A model generated the notes under the pieces. It was not told the origin of the DNA. It was given only the letters and a program-made list of their open reading frames with translations, and did no database searches. This document shows, piece after piece, positions 54,192-61,592 of a stretch of 64,000 nucleotides of DNA (within the stretch, counting starts at the first letter, position 1; the number at the start of each line of letters is the position of its first letter). The translations under genes and the position numbers were made by a program. The DNA comes from an uncultured Erythrobacter sp. (lineage in GTDB: Bacteria; Pseudomonadota; Alphaproteobacteria; Sphingomonadales; Sphingomonadaceae), in NCBI GenBank assembly GCA_947503275.1, contig CANNCZ010000001.1:1426001-1490000 (forward strand). Reading direction: 5' to 3'.

Positions 54192-54216
54192 TCGTGCCCC
54201 CTTTGGCGCGTATCTA

Positions 54217-54693
54217 TCAATTGTCCGAGCTTAGCCGCGCAACGAAATCCTCTAATGCAGCACGCTCCTCGTCCGTGAGGTCTGCCATGGGGTCCGAGCG
54301 CGCGGCAAATCGCTCCATATGCCGTTCGATATTGTCGTTGCGGGCCTTGGCGAGGCCAGCAACCTGCATGAGCTTCGCGCTAGGGAGCTTGAAGACGCCG
54401 GAGATCTGATAGACCGAGCGAACATCCGGTTTATGCCGAACATCGTCCTCAATCTCGATAAGCTCTTTGATGTCGATATCTGCATCCTCGGCGAGCTTTT
54501 CACGTGACATCTTTTGCGAACGACGCATGAGTCGCACAAAGCGGCCGAATGCAACATTGGCCTCATCTGTATCGGTCACATCTGGTGCTTCTTCAAAAAC
54601 CGGGTCAAGCGCTAGCGCGCCAGCAGCGATCGAAGCGTCGCCTTCGAGCTCTGCCATTCTAAGACACCACTCTTTGGTCATATGAGTGCTCAT
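54217..54693 (-). CDS. XRE-family helix-turn-helix regulator
   Basis: 158 residues. The middle has FVRLMRRSQKMSREKLAEDADIDIKELIEIED, a Cro/CI-type helix-turn-helix, followed by a C-terminal helix-rich part that may bind the peptidase. It overlaps the GNAT gene by four bases. Together with the ImmA/IrrE-type gene it forms a known repressor/protease pair of mobile elements and toxin-antitoxin-like systems. Confidence 0.85.
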   Translation of the reverse strand: MSTHMTKEWCLRMAELEGDASIAAGALALDPVFEEAPDVTDTDEANVAFGRFVRLMRRSQKMSREKLAEDADIDIKELIEIEDDVRHKPDVRSVYQISGVFKLPSAKLMQVAGLAKARNDNIERHMERFAARSDPMADLTDEERAALEDFVARLSSDN

Positions 54694-55331
54694 CGATTCT
54701 TTCCTTTCGCGATGAACGCTTCTGCTTGCGCAGCCGTCATCTCATAATATCGTAATCCCTGTTTTGCTGTGTCGGGTCCGAGGTCGGTCATGCCACAGGT
54801 CGCGCTATAAAAAGCCTCGGCTTGCGGAAGGGCGTGCAGCCCGATGCGACCCTTGAATTCCTCGGCGATGCTGCGTTCAATTGCGGCTCCCACCAAGATA
54901 CTACCGATACCACGGTAGCGGGGCGCCTGTTTGAGTTCGGGTCTGTTCCAAGGCGCGTTCTCGACATAGTCGATATATACCAAGTTTCGCTTTTCGTTTT
55001 CCGGCAAACGACATCGATAGCTGCTCGTGTCGATCAGCATTAGGCCCTCGGTCATGCCTTGGCAGGTCAAGCAATAGCCGTCATGCGAGAGCAGACCTTG
55101 CAGCATCTCGACCTTCTGGCGCCAATCCCAATGCCTGTTCTCGGCGCCGGGCCATGCAGCCGGCGGTTTCCCCGCGCGTTTGAATTCACGGAAGCGGTCG
55201 TATAGGGCGGGCTTCCATTCACCTTCAACGTCGGTGAGTTGCGTTTCGGTGATAGACGAAAGCAACTCGGCCTCGCGCGGTTCTCCTGTTGCGGTATCCA
55301 GCAGTGTGACCTTCAAAGCGTTCGTGGTCAT
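54690..55331 (-). CDS. GNAT-like acetyltransferase of the island
   Basis: 213 residues. The C-terminal half carries the acetyl-CoA motif RYRGIGSILVGAAIERSI and GRIGLHALPQAEAFYSATCGMTDLG, a GNAT fold; the N-terminal 90 residues are unusual, with HWDWRQKVEMLQGLLSHDGYCLTCQG. It is coupled by four-base overlaps to an upstream ribbon-helix-helix gene and a downstream XRE gene. GNAT enzymes paired with ribbon-helix-helix antitoxins (TacT/AtaT type) acetylate aminoacyl-tRNA; whether this one does is untested. Confidence 0.72.
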   Translation of the reverse strand: MTTNALKVTLLDTATGEPREAELLSSITETQLTDVEGEWKPALYDRFREFKRAGKPPAAWPGAENRHWDWRQKVEMLQGLLSHDGYCLTCQGMTEGLMLIDTSSYRCRLPENEKRNLVYIDYVENAPWNRPELKQAPRYRGIGSILVGAAIERSIAEEFKGRIGLHALPQAEAFYSATCGMTDLGPDTAKQGLRYYEMTAAQAEAFIAKGKNR

Positions 55332-55540
55332 ACCATCATGATCTCGGCTTTATCCTTAGTCACTTCGTTCTCGACATAAAGCTTGTCGCCTTTCTCAACA
55401 CGAGCCTCGAGCAGCTGGTATAGGCGAAGGGCCTGCCGCATGACGGCCGTCTTGCTCATGTCTTTTCGCGCACTGAAGTCCTCAACTACCGACATTTCCG
55501 CGTCGGTGAGGTTGAGTGTCATTGTTCGTTTGGTTGCCAT
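55328..55540 (-). CDS. Ribbon-helix-helix protein, possible antitoxin
   Basis: 70 residues: MATKRTMTLNLTDAEMSVVEDF forms the beta strand and first helix, and SKTAVMRQALRLYQLLEARV the second, as in MetJ/Arc-type DNA-binding proteins. It is the first gene of the minus-strand unit and overlaps the GNAT gene by four bases. The promoter region in front holds nested inverted repeats that suit autoregulation. Start ATG 55540 is preferred over the longer frame. Confidence 0.78.
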   Translation of the reverse strand: MATKRTMTLNLTDAEMSVVEDFSARKDMSKTAVMRQALRLYQLLEARVEKGDKLYVENEVTKDKAEIMMV

Positions 55541-55598
55541 GTCCTGTCTCCATCGGGGTGCGTCTACATACACTTTAAAGCCAAATTGTCAATGCACG

Positions 55599-55639
55599 AT
55601 AGCCATTTACTAGCTGTCAATTAGCTAATATCTGGCTAT
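55599..55639. promoter_or_regulatory. Nested inverted repeats in the divergent promoter of the island
   Basis: Outer arms ATAGCCA (55599-55605) and TGGCTAT (55633-55639); inner arms TAGCT (55611-55615) and AGCTA (55623-55627). The octamer-like TGTCAAT occurs twice as a direct repeat (55587-55593 and 55616-55622). The region is AT-rich between the ribbon-helix-helix gene and the Ubl gene, so it probably controls both. Confidence 0.6.
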
Positions 55640-55695
55640 TCAGTGATGAAGCGGCGCTGAACATGGTGGCGTGTCACAACTTGAAAGGCAGCCAC

Positions 55696-55950
55696 ATGGC
55701 CAAGGACAAAAAGAAGGAAGTAACAATCTTCGTGGAGGGGACCCCGCATCAGTGGCCCAAGGGCGAGATTAGCTACGAGGAGGTCGTGGCGCTCGAAGAA
55801 CCCTGCTTCGCGAGCAACCCCAACATCACCTACTCGGTGACCTACAAGCGAGGCATGGGCAACAAGCCGGAAGGCACGCTCGTTGCCGGCGCTTCGGTGA
55901 AAATCAAAGATGGGATGCGGTTCAGTGTTTCAGAAACTGGTCAGTCGTAA
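55696..55950 (+). CDS. Multiubiquitin-type ubiquitin-like protein (single domain)
   Basis: 84 residues from ATG 55696 with GAAAGG upstream. KEVTIFVEGTPHQWPKGEISYEEVVALEE, then ITYSVTYKRGMGNKPEGTLVAG and SVKIKDGMRFSVSETGQS match the bacterial multiubiquitin domain, a beta-grasp fold. Family members usually carry two or more copies; this has one. The end is TGQS and not Gly-Gly, so a different C-terminal chemistry or prior processing would be needed for conjugation. It overlaps the E1-like gene by 41 bases. Confidence 0.85.
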   Translation: MAKDKKKEVTIFVEGTPHQWPKGEISYEEVVALEEPCFASNPNITYSVTYKRGMGNKPEGTLVAGASVKIKDGMRFSVSETGQS

Positions 55951-57118
55951 TCCAGACCTCGCTCGACTTGTCGAGCGAGGTTACGCCGTCGCTTTCGACC
56001 AGGGCCACCTGATCGTGAGGGACATTCCCTATCTGGACTCGGCAGGAAATTTACAGTCGGGCGCAATTGTTTCCAAGCTTGTGGCGGTAGATGGCGAGGT
56101 GATGAAACAGCAGGACCACCAGATCTACTTTGCGGGGTCGCATCCGCATAACCTCAAAGGGCAGCCAATATCGAACCTAGGTGGTGGTCTGACCTCCATC
56201 ACGTTGTCCGCTGAGCACTCGGACGTCGTCGTGCAACGCTCGTTCTCGAATAAGCCAAAGAACACCGGAAAATTCACCGACCATTTCGCTAAAATCGAGA
56301 GCTACGTTGCCATTATTTCCGGTCCGGCGATCGAGACGCGTGGGGTCACGCCCTACACATACAGAGCGGACAAAACCGAAGTGGCGGATCCGATATTCAA
56401 ACTCCAAGACACCTTGACTAGTAGAGCGGGCATCGCGGAACTTAATGCGGGGCTTGCTAACGAGAAAATCGCGATCATCGGACTTGGTGGTACGGGTGCA
56501 TTCCTCCTCGATTATGCTGTGAAGGCCCGAATACCGGAGATCGTCGGATTCGATGGCGACGACTTTCACGTCCATAACGCCTACCGATCGCCGGGAAAGC
56601 TCGACGAAGAAGAGCTCGGGCGAAAGAAGGCGGATGTCTATCAGGCGCGATACGAACCTTTCCGGCATGGCCTCACGCTAAAAGCCACCTACATCACAAA
56701 CGATTCAGCTGATGAGTTTAAGGGGGTTACGTTTGCTTTCGTTTGTGTCGACAAAGGCTCAGCGCGAAACGAAATCTTCGACCTACTGATCGGACTCGGC
56801 ATCCCGTTCATTGACGTCGGTATGGGCTTAAAGCGCAAGGATGGGCCCATTAGCGGAATGATGCGCACGACATATTTCCAGCCTGGCACCGCAAGTGACC
56901 TTAAAGCCAAAGGATTGGCCGAAACAGCAGATGGCGCGGACAATCTCTATCGCGACAACATCCAGATCGGTGAGCTCAATGCACTGAACGCATGTATTGC
57001 CATGATCCGCTATAAACAGCTTCGCGAATTCTACCGAAGCGATGAGGAAAGCCTCAATAGTCTCTTTGAAGTAGCGGACCTGAGCGTCATCAACGTGAGA
57101 TCGATCGATGACCTTTGA
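55910..57118 (+). CDS. E1-like ThiF-family adenylyltransferase with N-terminal domain
   Basis: 402 residues. Residues 1-165 form a separate domain (SRNPDLARLVERGYAVAFDQ, DHQIYFAGSHPHNLKGQPIS) of the kind annotated DUF6791. The rest is a ThiF/E1 fold: KIAIIGLGGTGAFLLDYAV, FDGDDFHVHNAYRSPG (ATP and Arg site), LGRKKADVYQ and VDKGSARNEI. It would activate the Ubl by adenylation. No clear E1 catalytic cysteine follows the adenylation core; the candidates are in FVCVDKGSAR and NACIAMIRY. ATG 55910 or GTG 55925 could be the start. Confidence 0.83.
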   Translation: MGCGSVFQKLVSRNPDLARLVERGYAVAFDQGHLIVRDIPYLDSAGNLQSGAIVSKLVAVDGEVMKQQDHQIYFAGSHPHNLKGQPISNLGGGLTSITLSAEHSDVVVQRSFSNKPKNTGKFTDHFAKIESYVAIISGPAIETRGVTPYTYRADKTEVADPIFKLQDTLTSRAGIAELNAGLANEKIAIIGLGGTGAFLLDYAVKARIPEIVGFDGDDFHVHNAYRSPGKLDEEELGRKKADVYQARYEPFRHGLTLKATYITNDSADEFKGVTFAFVCVDKGSARNEIFDLLIGLGIPFIDVGMGLKRKDGPISGMMRTTYFQPGTASDLKAKGLAETADGADNLYRDNIQIGELNALNACIAMIRYKQLREFYRSDEESLNSLFEVADLSVINVRSIDDL

Positions 57119-57503
57119 AGTTGAGCGCGTCCATTTCATGCCGAAGCAGCTTGAGTCGGGAGTATTATATGTGTCCGACGAATTCGAGACCGCAGCGCAT
57201 TTGTGCGCCTGTGGTTGTGGTTCGAAGATACGCACGCCTATCCTTCCGACCGAATGGCACTTGTCCGGCCCGGACTCTAGACCCACGCTCCGCCCTTCCA
57301 TCGGCAATTGGCAGAGGCCATGCCGCTCGCACTATTTCATCATGAATGGTAAAGTTGAATGGTGTGCGCAATGGACAGAAGAAGAAATCCTAGCAGGTCG
57401 ACGAGCCGAGCAGGTTCGCCGCGAACGCTACTACGATGATCTCTACGCTCCTTGGTGGAAGCGCCTTTGGAAATGGGTCACACGCAAGATTGGACGAATG
57501 TAG
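57108..57503 (+). CDS. DUF6527 family zinc protein
   Basis: 131 residues. HLCACGCGSKI with a later cysteine in NWQRPCRSHYFIMNGKVEWC gives a treble-clef-like zinc site; RPTLRPSIGNWQRPCRSHYFI is the strong family stretch. DUF6527 genes often accompany ubiquitin-like E1 or E2 genes. The protein ends in a Trp- and Arg-rich segment (WWKRLWKWVTRKIGRM) that may touch a membrane. It overlaps the E1-like gene by 11 bases; the third and last gene of the unit. Confidence 0.82.
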   Translation: MTFEVERVHFMPKQLESGVLYVSDEFETAAHLCACGCGSKIRTPILPTEWHLSGPDSRPTLRPSIGNWQRPCRSHYFIMNGKVEWCAQWTEEEILAGRRAEQVRRERYYDDLYAPWWKRLWKWVTRKIGRM

Positions 57504-57808
57504 TGGCTGTTGTGTTTCTTCGCATAACACTGACGCAGGACCCTAGCCGTTACGAAGCAAAAATTGATGAAACCATGCCTCAGGTTGGAGACTGAGACAT
57601 CACGCCGTTCCACCTAAGCTATGAGCCCACTCAACGTCTGCTTTCCAATCCTGCACAACGAGATCCGGACAGTCAGGAAACGGCCCATCTCCTGTCCCTG
57701 ACTAATGACCGAGACTGGGGGTGGAAGCGGACTAACCGCTCCTAATCAGATCATTCAAATAAGCACGTTTAAGACTCAGGCTAGCGGTTTCGATGCTTCC
57801 CTTTTGGG
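57504..57808. other. Non-coding stretch at the right edge of the island
   Basis: 305 bases with no convincing gene. It holds a 16-base GGGGGTGGAAGCGGAC motif at 57717-57732 that recurs at 60147-60162, and a tRNA-like run on the minus strand at 57562-57628 that lacks a matching acceptor arm. The island probably ends here. Confidence 0.45.
57717..57732 (+). repeat. Short repeat, copy 1 (second copy at 60147-60162)
   Basis: GGGGGTGGAAGCGGAC at 57717-57732 and GGGGGTGAAAGCGGAC at 60147-60162 differ at one of 16 bases. Both lie in intergenic DNA flanking the segment with the GNAT, hydrolase and ASCH genes, in the same orientation. They may be remnants of a dispersed element. Confidence 0.5.
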
Positions 57809-58336
57809 TCACATTACCGATTTGCGATACACCTCAACCAAACGATTGCACGTCGGATCATGAGTTTGTCGATCAAGTTGCATTCCGAGCTTTCTTATGA
57901 CGTTTCGCGATGCTTCATTCTCTGTCTGAACAATGCTGACGATTGCCTGTAATCCCAGATCGTTAAGGCCAAATTTGAGCGCAGCATATGCTGCTTCGGT
58001 AGCGTAGCCTTGTCCCCAGTGTTCGCGTGAAAGCCTCCAGCCAATCTCAATAGCCGGCATGATTTCAGGCAAAAAAGTTGGCTCGGATAGGCCCGAAAAT
58101 CCGATGAACGAGTTGGTCTCCAAAAGCTCCACAGCGAACAGTCCAAAACCCTTTTCATCCCATTCGTGCTCAAAAGCCTCTATTGAAGCCTCTGTCTGCT
58201 CGCGAGTTCGCGTATCTCCCGATCCGATAAATCGCATCACTTCCGGATCACGGCATATGGCCACGAAAGCATCGATGTCCTGAGGGAGCCACCGTCGTAG
58301 CAAGAGGCGATCGGTTTTGAGTGCTTGTTTGGTCAT
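57809..58336 (-). CDS. GNAT acetyltransferase
   Basis: 175 residues. DRLLLRRWLPQDIDAFVAICRDPEVMRFI, then EIGWRLSREHWGQGYATEAAYAALKFG and NEASRNVIRKLGM are the RimJ/RimL-type pattern. Most likely acts on an amine or protein N-terminus. It is separate from the island GNAT and closer to the one at 24.2 kb. A 64-base gap separates it from the hydrolase upstream. Confidence 0.9.
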   Translation of the reverse strand: MTKQALKTDRLLLRRWLPQDIDAFVAICRDPEVMRFIGSGDTRTREQTEASIEAFEHEWDEKGFGLFAVELLETNSFIGFSGLSEPTFLPEIMPAIEIGWRLSREHWGQGYATEAAYAALKFGLNDLGLQAIVSIVQTENEASRNVIRKLGMQLDRQTHDPTCNRLVEVYRKSVM

Positions 58337-58400
58337 TTATTGAGATTGTAGCGCTACCAACACCCATATCAGCCCAGTTAAAGTCGATTAGTGATGCCAT

Positions 58401-59432
58401 TCATTCTTCGACCGTGGCAAGGCCGCTGTTCGCACTCCCAATCGTGTCCTCCAAAAAACTGAGAATGCGCGGCCATTGATCCAAGCGGGCTGCCACGTCT
58501 CCATCGACAGTCCCGCCCATGCGCCCGAGAGTCTGAGAGTCGTTTTCGTGAATGTCGCTGGCTGGGCCAAATGCCCAATGGCCAGCATTGTCATAGGCCA
58601 GCACTTCGACTGCAGAGTCTGATCCCGTCGTCGCTCTTTCTTCGATTGCTTCTGCCATGCGGCAACCGGGCCAGAGCGTGTCGTCTCTCCCGCAAATCAA
58701 CAGAAGTGCTGTATTCGTGAGCTCAACAGGGATGAAAGCGTCCGGATGATCGGAAACCATATCTCTGCTGCGATTGAACATTTCAAACCTTGGAGCATCG
58801 ACACTGAAGTACTCATGCCAAGCTAGCGACTGATAGGGCAGATATGCGACCGGCTCACCGTCCTCGCTCCATGAAGAAGCGAACTGCGACATATCGATGC
58901 TGTCAAAGTCGAACCCTTGCCAAACAACATCACTGGGCATGGCCGCAACCACGGCCCCGACACGGGCGTCCCGCGTAGCAAGCAACAACGCGCCTTCTGC
59001 CCCCTTGGAATGGCCTATTACCGCAATCGGGCCAGGGCGTATGTCGGGATTGGACGATAGCCAATCGAGCGATGCATCCAAGGTCTCAAGAGGCACCATA
59101 TTGAATGACCGATTGCTTTCAGATGTTGCGTAATAGCTTTGGTAGAGCACCGCATAGCCCTCATCCGATAGCTGCCTTGCAAAGACATTTCGGTATTCGC
59201 GCAGGCCGCCCTCTGATCCACCTAGAAGCAGAATTGCAGGGCGTGGGCCGCCATCCTCACCCCGGTAAAAATTGGCGGGCAGGCCGTTGATGTTGACCCG
59301 CTCCCCTCCAATGCCAGCCTCTGCGATGACGAGCGGGCGTGGTTCGCGTGTAAACCAAAAATAGGCGTTCACTCCAATGAACACCAAGACAACAGCCAGC
59401 AGACCAAGCCCAATTTTGTATCGACGCTTCAT
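58401..59432 (-). CDS. Alpha/beta hydrolase, acyl-CoA thioesterase (BAAT)-like
   Basis: 343 residues. One N-terminal membrane anchor (LGLLAVVLVFIGVNAYFWF), then LLLGGSEGGLREYRNVFARQL, the nucleophile elbow AVIGHSKGAEGALLLA, LLICGRDDTLWPGC and a late histidine in YDNAGHWAFGP. The GHSKGAE elbow and GGSEGG are typical of the BAAT/acyl-CoA thioester hydrolase group. Probably periplasmic or membrane bound. The protein ends with an extra helix. Confidence 0.88.
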   Translation of the reverse strand: MKRRYKIGLGLLAVVLVFIGVNAYFWFTREPRPLVIAEAGIGGERVNINGLPANFYRGEDGGPRPAILLLGGSEGGLREYRNVFARQLSDEGYAVLYQSYYATSESNRSFNMVPLETLDASLDWLSSNPDIRPGPIAVIGHSKGAEGALLLATRDARVGAVVAAMPSDVVWQGFDFDSIDMSQFASSWSEDGEPVAYLPYQSLAWHEYFSVDAPRFEMFNRSRDMVSDHPDAFIPVELTNTALLLICGRDDTLWPGCRMAEAIEERATTGSDSAVEVLAYDNAGHWAFGPASDIHENDSQTLGRMGGTVDGDVAARLDQWPRILSFLEDTIGSANSGLATVEE

Positions 59433-59559
59433 GGCATATGTCTCTTCATCTGATTGCTCTTGCTGCCCATTAGGAGATCACTACGCGGCGATGAAGTGCT
59501 TGGACAAGCCGAAATACTAGGCCACTTGTGTATTCGAGATGGTTCAGTTCTGACTTGCA

Positions 59560-59967
59560 TCAATCTTGACCGGGTACTGGCAAAATCTCGATCAATTCAA
59601 ACCATTCGCACCACAAGAGCATCTCTGGATCAAAGCCGCCATTCCGGGTGAAGTAGGTTTGATGAGCCTGGCGCCAAGAGGCCAAAGTCCGATCTCCCTC
59701 TCCTTCGGCATAGGCAAACTCCTCATCAACTCGGTCGAATCGCTCGGTTCGCAAGTCAGTCGTCTCGAGGATGGCGCGCGGGTGTCCGCTACCATCTTCA
59801 ACGACCCAACGTCCGCCAATTTCTGTGTCTTTATCGCCCTCAGCCGCACTCCAACACGTCGCGCGTTTTCGACCAGTCAGAATCAACGCCAACAACTCGT
59901 CAGCCAACTCCGGCCCATCCCCAAACGGAAAGCTTGGGAGAGTTTTTAAGTCATAATCTTTGCTCAT
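59560..59967 (-). CDS. ASCH domain protein
   Basis: 135 residues from MSKDYDLKTL. ILTGRKRATCW, RWVVEDGSGHPRAILETTDLRTERFDRVDEEFAYAEGEGDRTLASWRQAH, and a final FEL are the ASCH (PUA-related) fold. Some ASCH proteins cleave RNA or hydrolyse N4-acetylcytidine; here the family is clear but not the substrate. The frame upstream of 59967 is open without better start. Confidence 0.88.
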   Translation of the reverse strand: MSKDYDLKTLPSFPFGDGPELADELLALILTGRKRATCWSAAEGDKDTEIGGRWVVEDGSGHPRAILETTDLRTERFDRVDEEFAYAEGEGDRTLASWRQAHQTYFTRNGGFDPEMLLWCEWFELIEILPVPGQD

Positions 59968-60146
59968 TACCGAGACCCAAGCAATTACTTGCCACATTCA
60001 GAATTGAATGCTTTTGAAGGAGAATGTGAACTAAATCTATGACTGAAAATGGGTCGTGATCAGACCAGCCGCTTTTTGTGTTTAGCCTGAAAAAGCCGAC
60101 AGACTGCAACAAGTCCGGCCTCTATGTGCCAGTTATGTCAGCTCAT

Positions 60147-60162
60147 GGGGGTGAAAGCGGAC
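60147..60162 (+). repeat. Short repeat, copy 2 (first copy at 57717-57732)
   Basis: GGGGGTGAAAGCGGAC, one mismatch to the first copy, located in the 259-base gap between the ASCH gene and the Arg-rich secreted protein gene. Otherwise the gap has no gene I can support. Confidence 0.5.
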
Positions 60163-60226
60163 ATAGGCGCGCCTCGCTATGACAACGGTCGGCGGAGTTT
60201 TCTGGTCAAGTCTTTTTCAAGGTCTC

Positions 60227-60907
60227 CTAGCGTCTAAAAAGCGGCTTGAACGGCTTTCCCAAGAAACTGATCACGCGCCTGACTAGGCTCGGTCGCTCTT
60301 GTTGTTGGCCGTTTCGCTGAGCGGTCTGGGCGGCGAGCGTGCTCCATTGGCGGCTTGGATCTTGCACTTGTCCGCTACCAATGGGCGCTGCCCCCGCCCG
60401 CGTGGCGCCGCGCGATGCGGCCGTTTGGGGAAACCCGTTTGCCGCGGCACGGCGCAGTTCTGCGGTCGAGGATGGATTGATGCGAGGGGCCCCGCGCTCC
60501 GCCTGCTTGTCCGCCAGCGCGCGGCTTCTTGCAGCAGAACGATTATCACGCGTAGCACTGCCGATCCGTGTGATCTGATTGCCTCTGCCATCGCGGCGCA
60601 GAGCACTGGCCGCGGTGCGTTCCTGAGCGGTGGGCGTCCTGAACGTTACTTGACGTGAGTTCAAAATGTAACCGGCACGGTTGCGGTACTGGTTGGGCCG
60701 CGTTCGATCCGCCGTCGCGCTGCCGCGGGTCGAGCGGTCGCGTGATCTTTGCACTCTTTGACCGTTCGCTGCCGTGGCTGAGCTGCTCGCAACCGCCGAC
60801 AAGCTCCCGTTCTCTGCCGCAGCCTTTGTGGTTGTCATTGCAAGGCTGCCGCCGGATGCGAGGAACACAGCGGCAATCATGCCTCGTTCAAATATTGATT
60901 TCATCAT
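60227..60907 (-). CDS. Secreted Arg-rich protein of unknown function
   Basis: 226 residues from ATG 60907 with AAAGGA nine bases upstream. A signal peptide (MMKSIFERGMIAAVFLASGG) is followed by a low-complexity, very basic region rich in Arg, Ala, Ser, Gln and Thr (VQRSRDRSTRGSATADRTR), ending with RRVISFLGKPFKPLFRR. No fold is predicted from the sequence. It lies 22 bases after the LamG-like gene on the same strand and may be part of the MACPF unit. Confidence 0.65.
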   Translation of the reverse strand: MMKSIFERGMIAAVFLASGGSLAMTTTKAAAENGSLSAVASSSATAANGQRVQRSRDRSTRGSATADRTRPNQYRNRAGYILNSRQVTFRTPTAQERTAASALRRDGRGNQITRIGSATRDNRSAARSRALADKQAERGAPRINPSSTAELRRAAANGFPQTAASRGATRAGAAPIGSGQVQDPSRQWSTLAAQTAQRNGQQQERPSLVRRVISFLGKPFKPLFRR

Positions 60908-60929
60908 ATCATTATCCTTTTTCAATTGC

Positions 60930-61592
60930 TTAAGGCGTAGTGTCTGCCAACAGGAAGTCCTCGCTGGCAAAGGCGCTGTGGCCGATTAAAAAGCGTAGGT
61001 CTGGATGTTCTGCTTGTTCTTCATCAAGCAGGTCACGCATCGCGTAATTGAGCACGTTGTCCTGAGACAGTGGCACGCCCCACAGTCGGATCGCCGCAAC
61101 CGCGCCCAAGAACGGATCATTGTTCCCATCAGCAGACCCAATGAACAAGCCATCCGCCGGAAGCGATTTGATGGTCATTTCGAGCACGGCGACCAGTGTG
61201 TTGTCGACCATCACTTCCATGCGATCGCCATAATCGATGATGGCGACAAAGTGCATCTTGCCGTCGGTAAAGTCGAACGGGGCGACCATAAAGGTGTCGC
61301 CCGACATGATCCCAATGCCATTCCGGTCACGCAGCAGCGCGACTAGATAGCTTGCGCCTTCTGGGCCGGCATAGGATAGAACCACTGGATCGAAGCTCGG
61401 AGCGGTTTCCCAATCGGGCTGGACCCAGAATTCAATCGTCGCGCCTCCTGATAAGTCGAGGCTTTCATCGGCAGGGAATCCAAGTGTGGTTGCCCCATCA
61501 AACTCCATCACGTCTGGCGTGTACTGGGCGCTAAGAGGCGATGCGATTAAAGCGATCCATACAAGGACAACAGAGTGTATTAGAAGTTTCAT
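60930..61592 (-). CDS. Secreted LamG/concanavalin-like protein, MACPF partner
   Basis: 220 residues. Signal peptide (LLIHSVVLVWIALIASPLSA, cut before QYTPD), then a single LamG-type beta-sandwich: VMEFDGATTLGFPADESLDLSGGATIEFWVQPDW, DFTDGKMHFVAIIDYGDRMEVMVDN and FLGAVAAIRLWGVPLSQDNV. Such domains bind sugars or proteins. The gene starts inside the end of the MACPF gene (four bases), so the two are translationally coupled and probably act together. Confidence 0.85.
   Translation of the reverse strand: MKLLIHSVVLVWIALIASPLSAQYTPDVMEFDGATTLGFPADESLDLSGGATIEFWVQPDWETAPSFDPVVLSYAGPEGASYLVALLRDRNGIGIMSGDTFMVAPFDFTDGKMHFVAIIDYGDRMEVMVDNTLVAVLEMTIKSLPADGLFIGSADGNNDPFLGAVAAIRLWGVPLSQDNVLNYAMRDLLDEEQAEHPDLRFLIGHSAFASEDFLLADTTP

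Noticed and set aside
57562..57628. tRNA-like sequence on the minus strand with a D-arm-like and an anticodon-like stem
   Set aside because: The anticodon loop has eight bases, the T arm does not form, and the 3' acceptor strand is absent. At most a chance match or decayed remnant.
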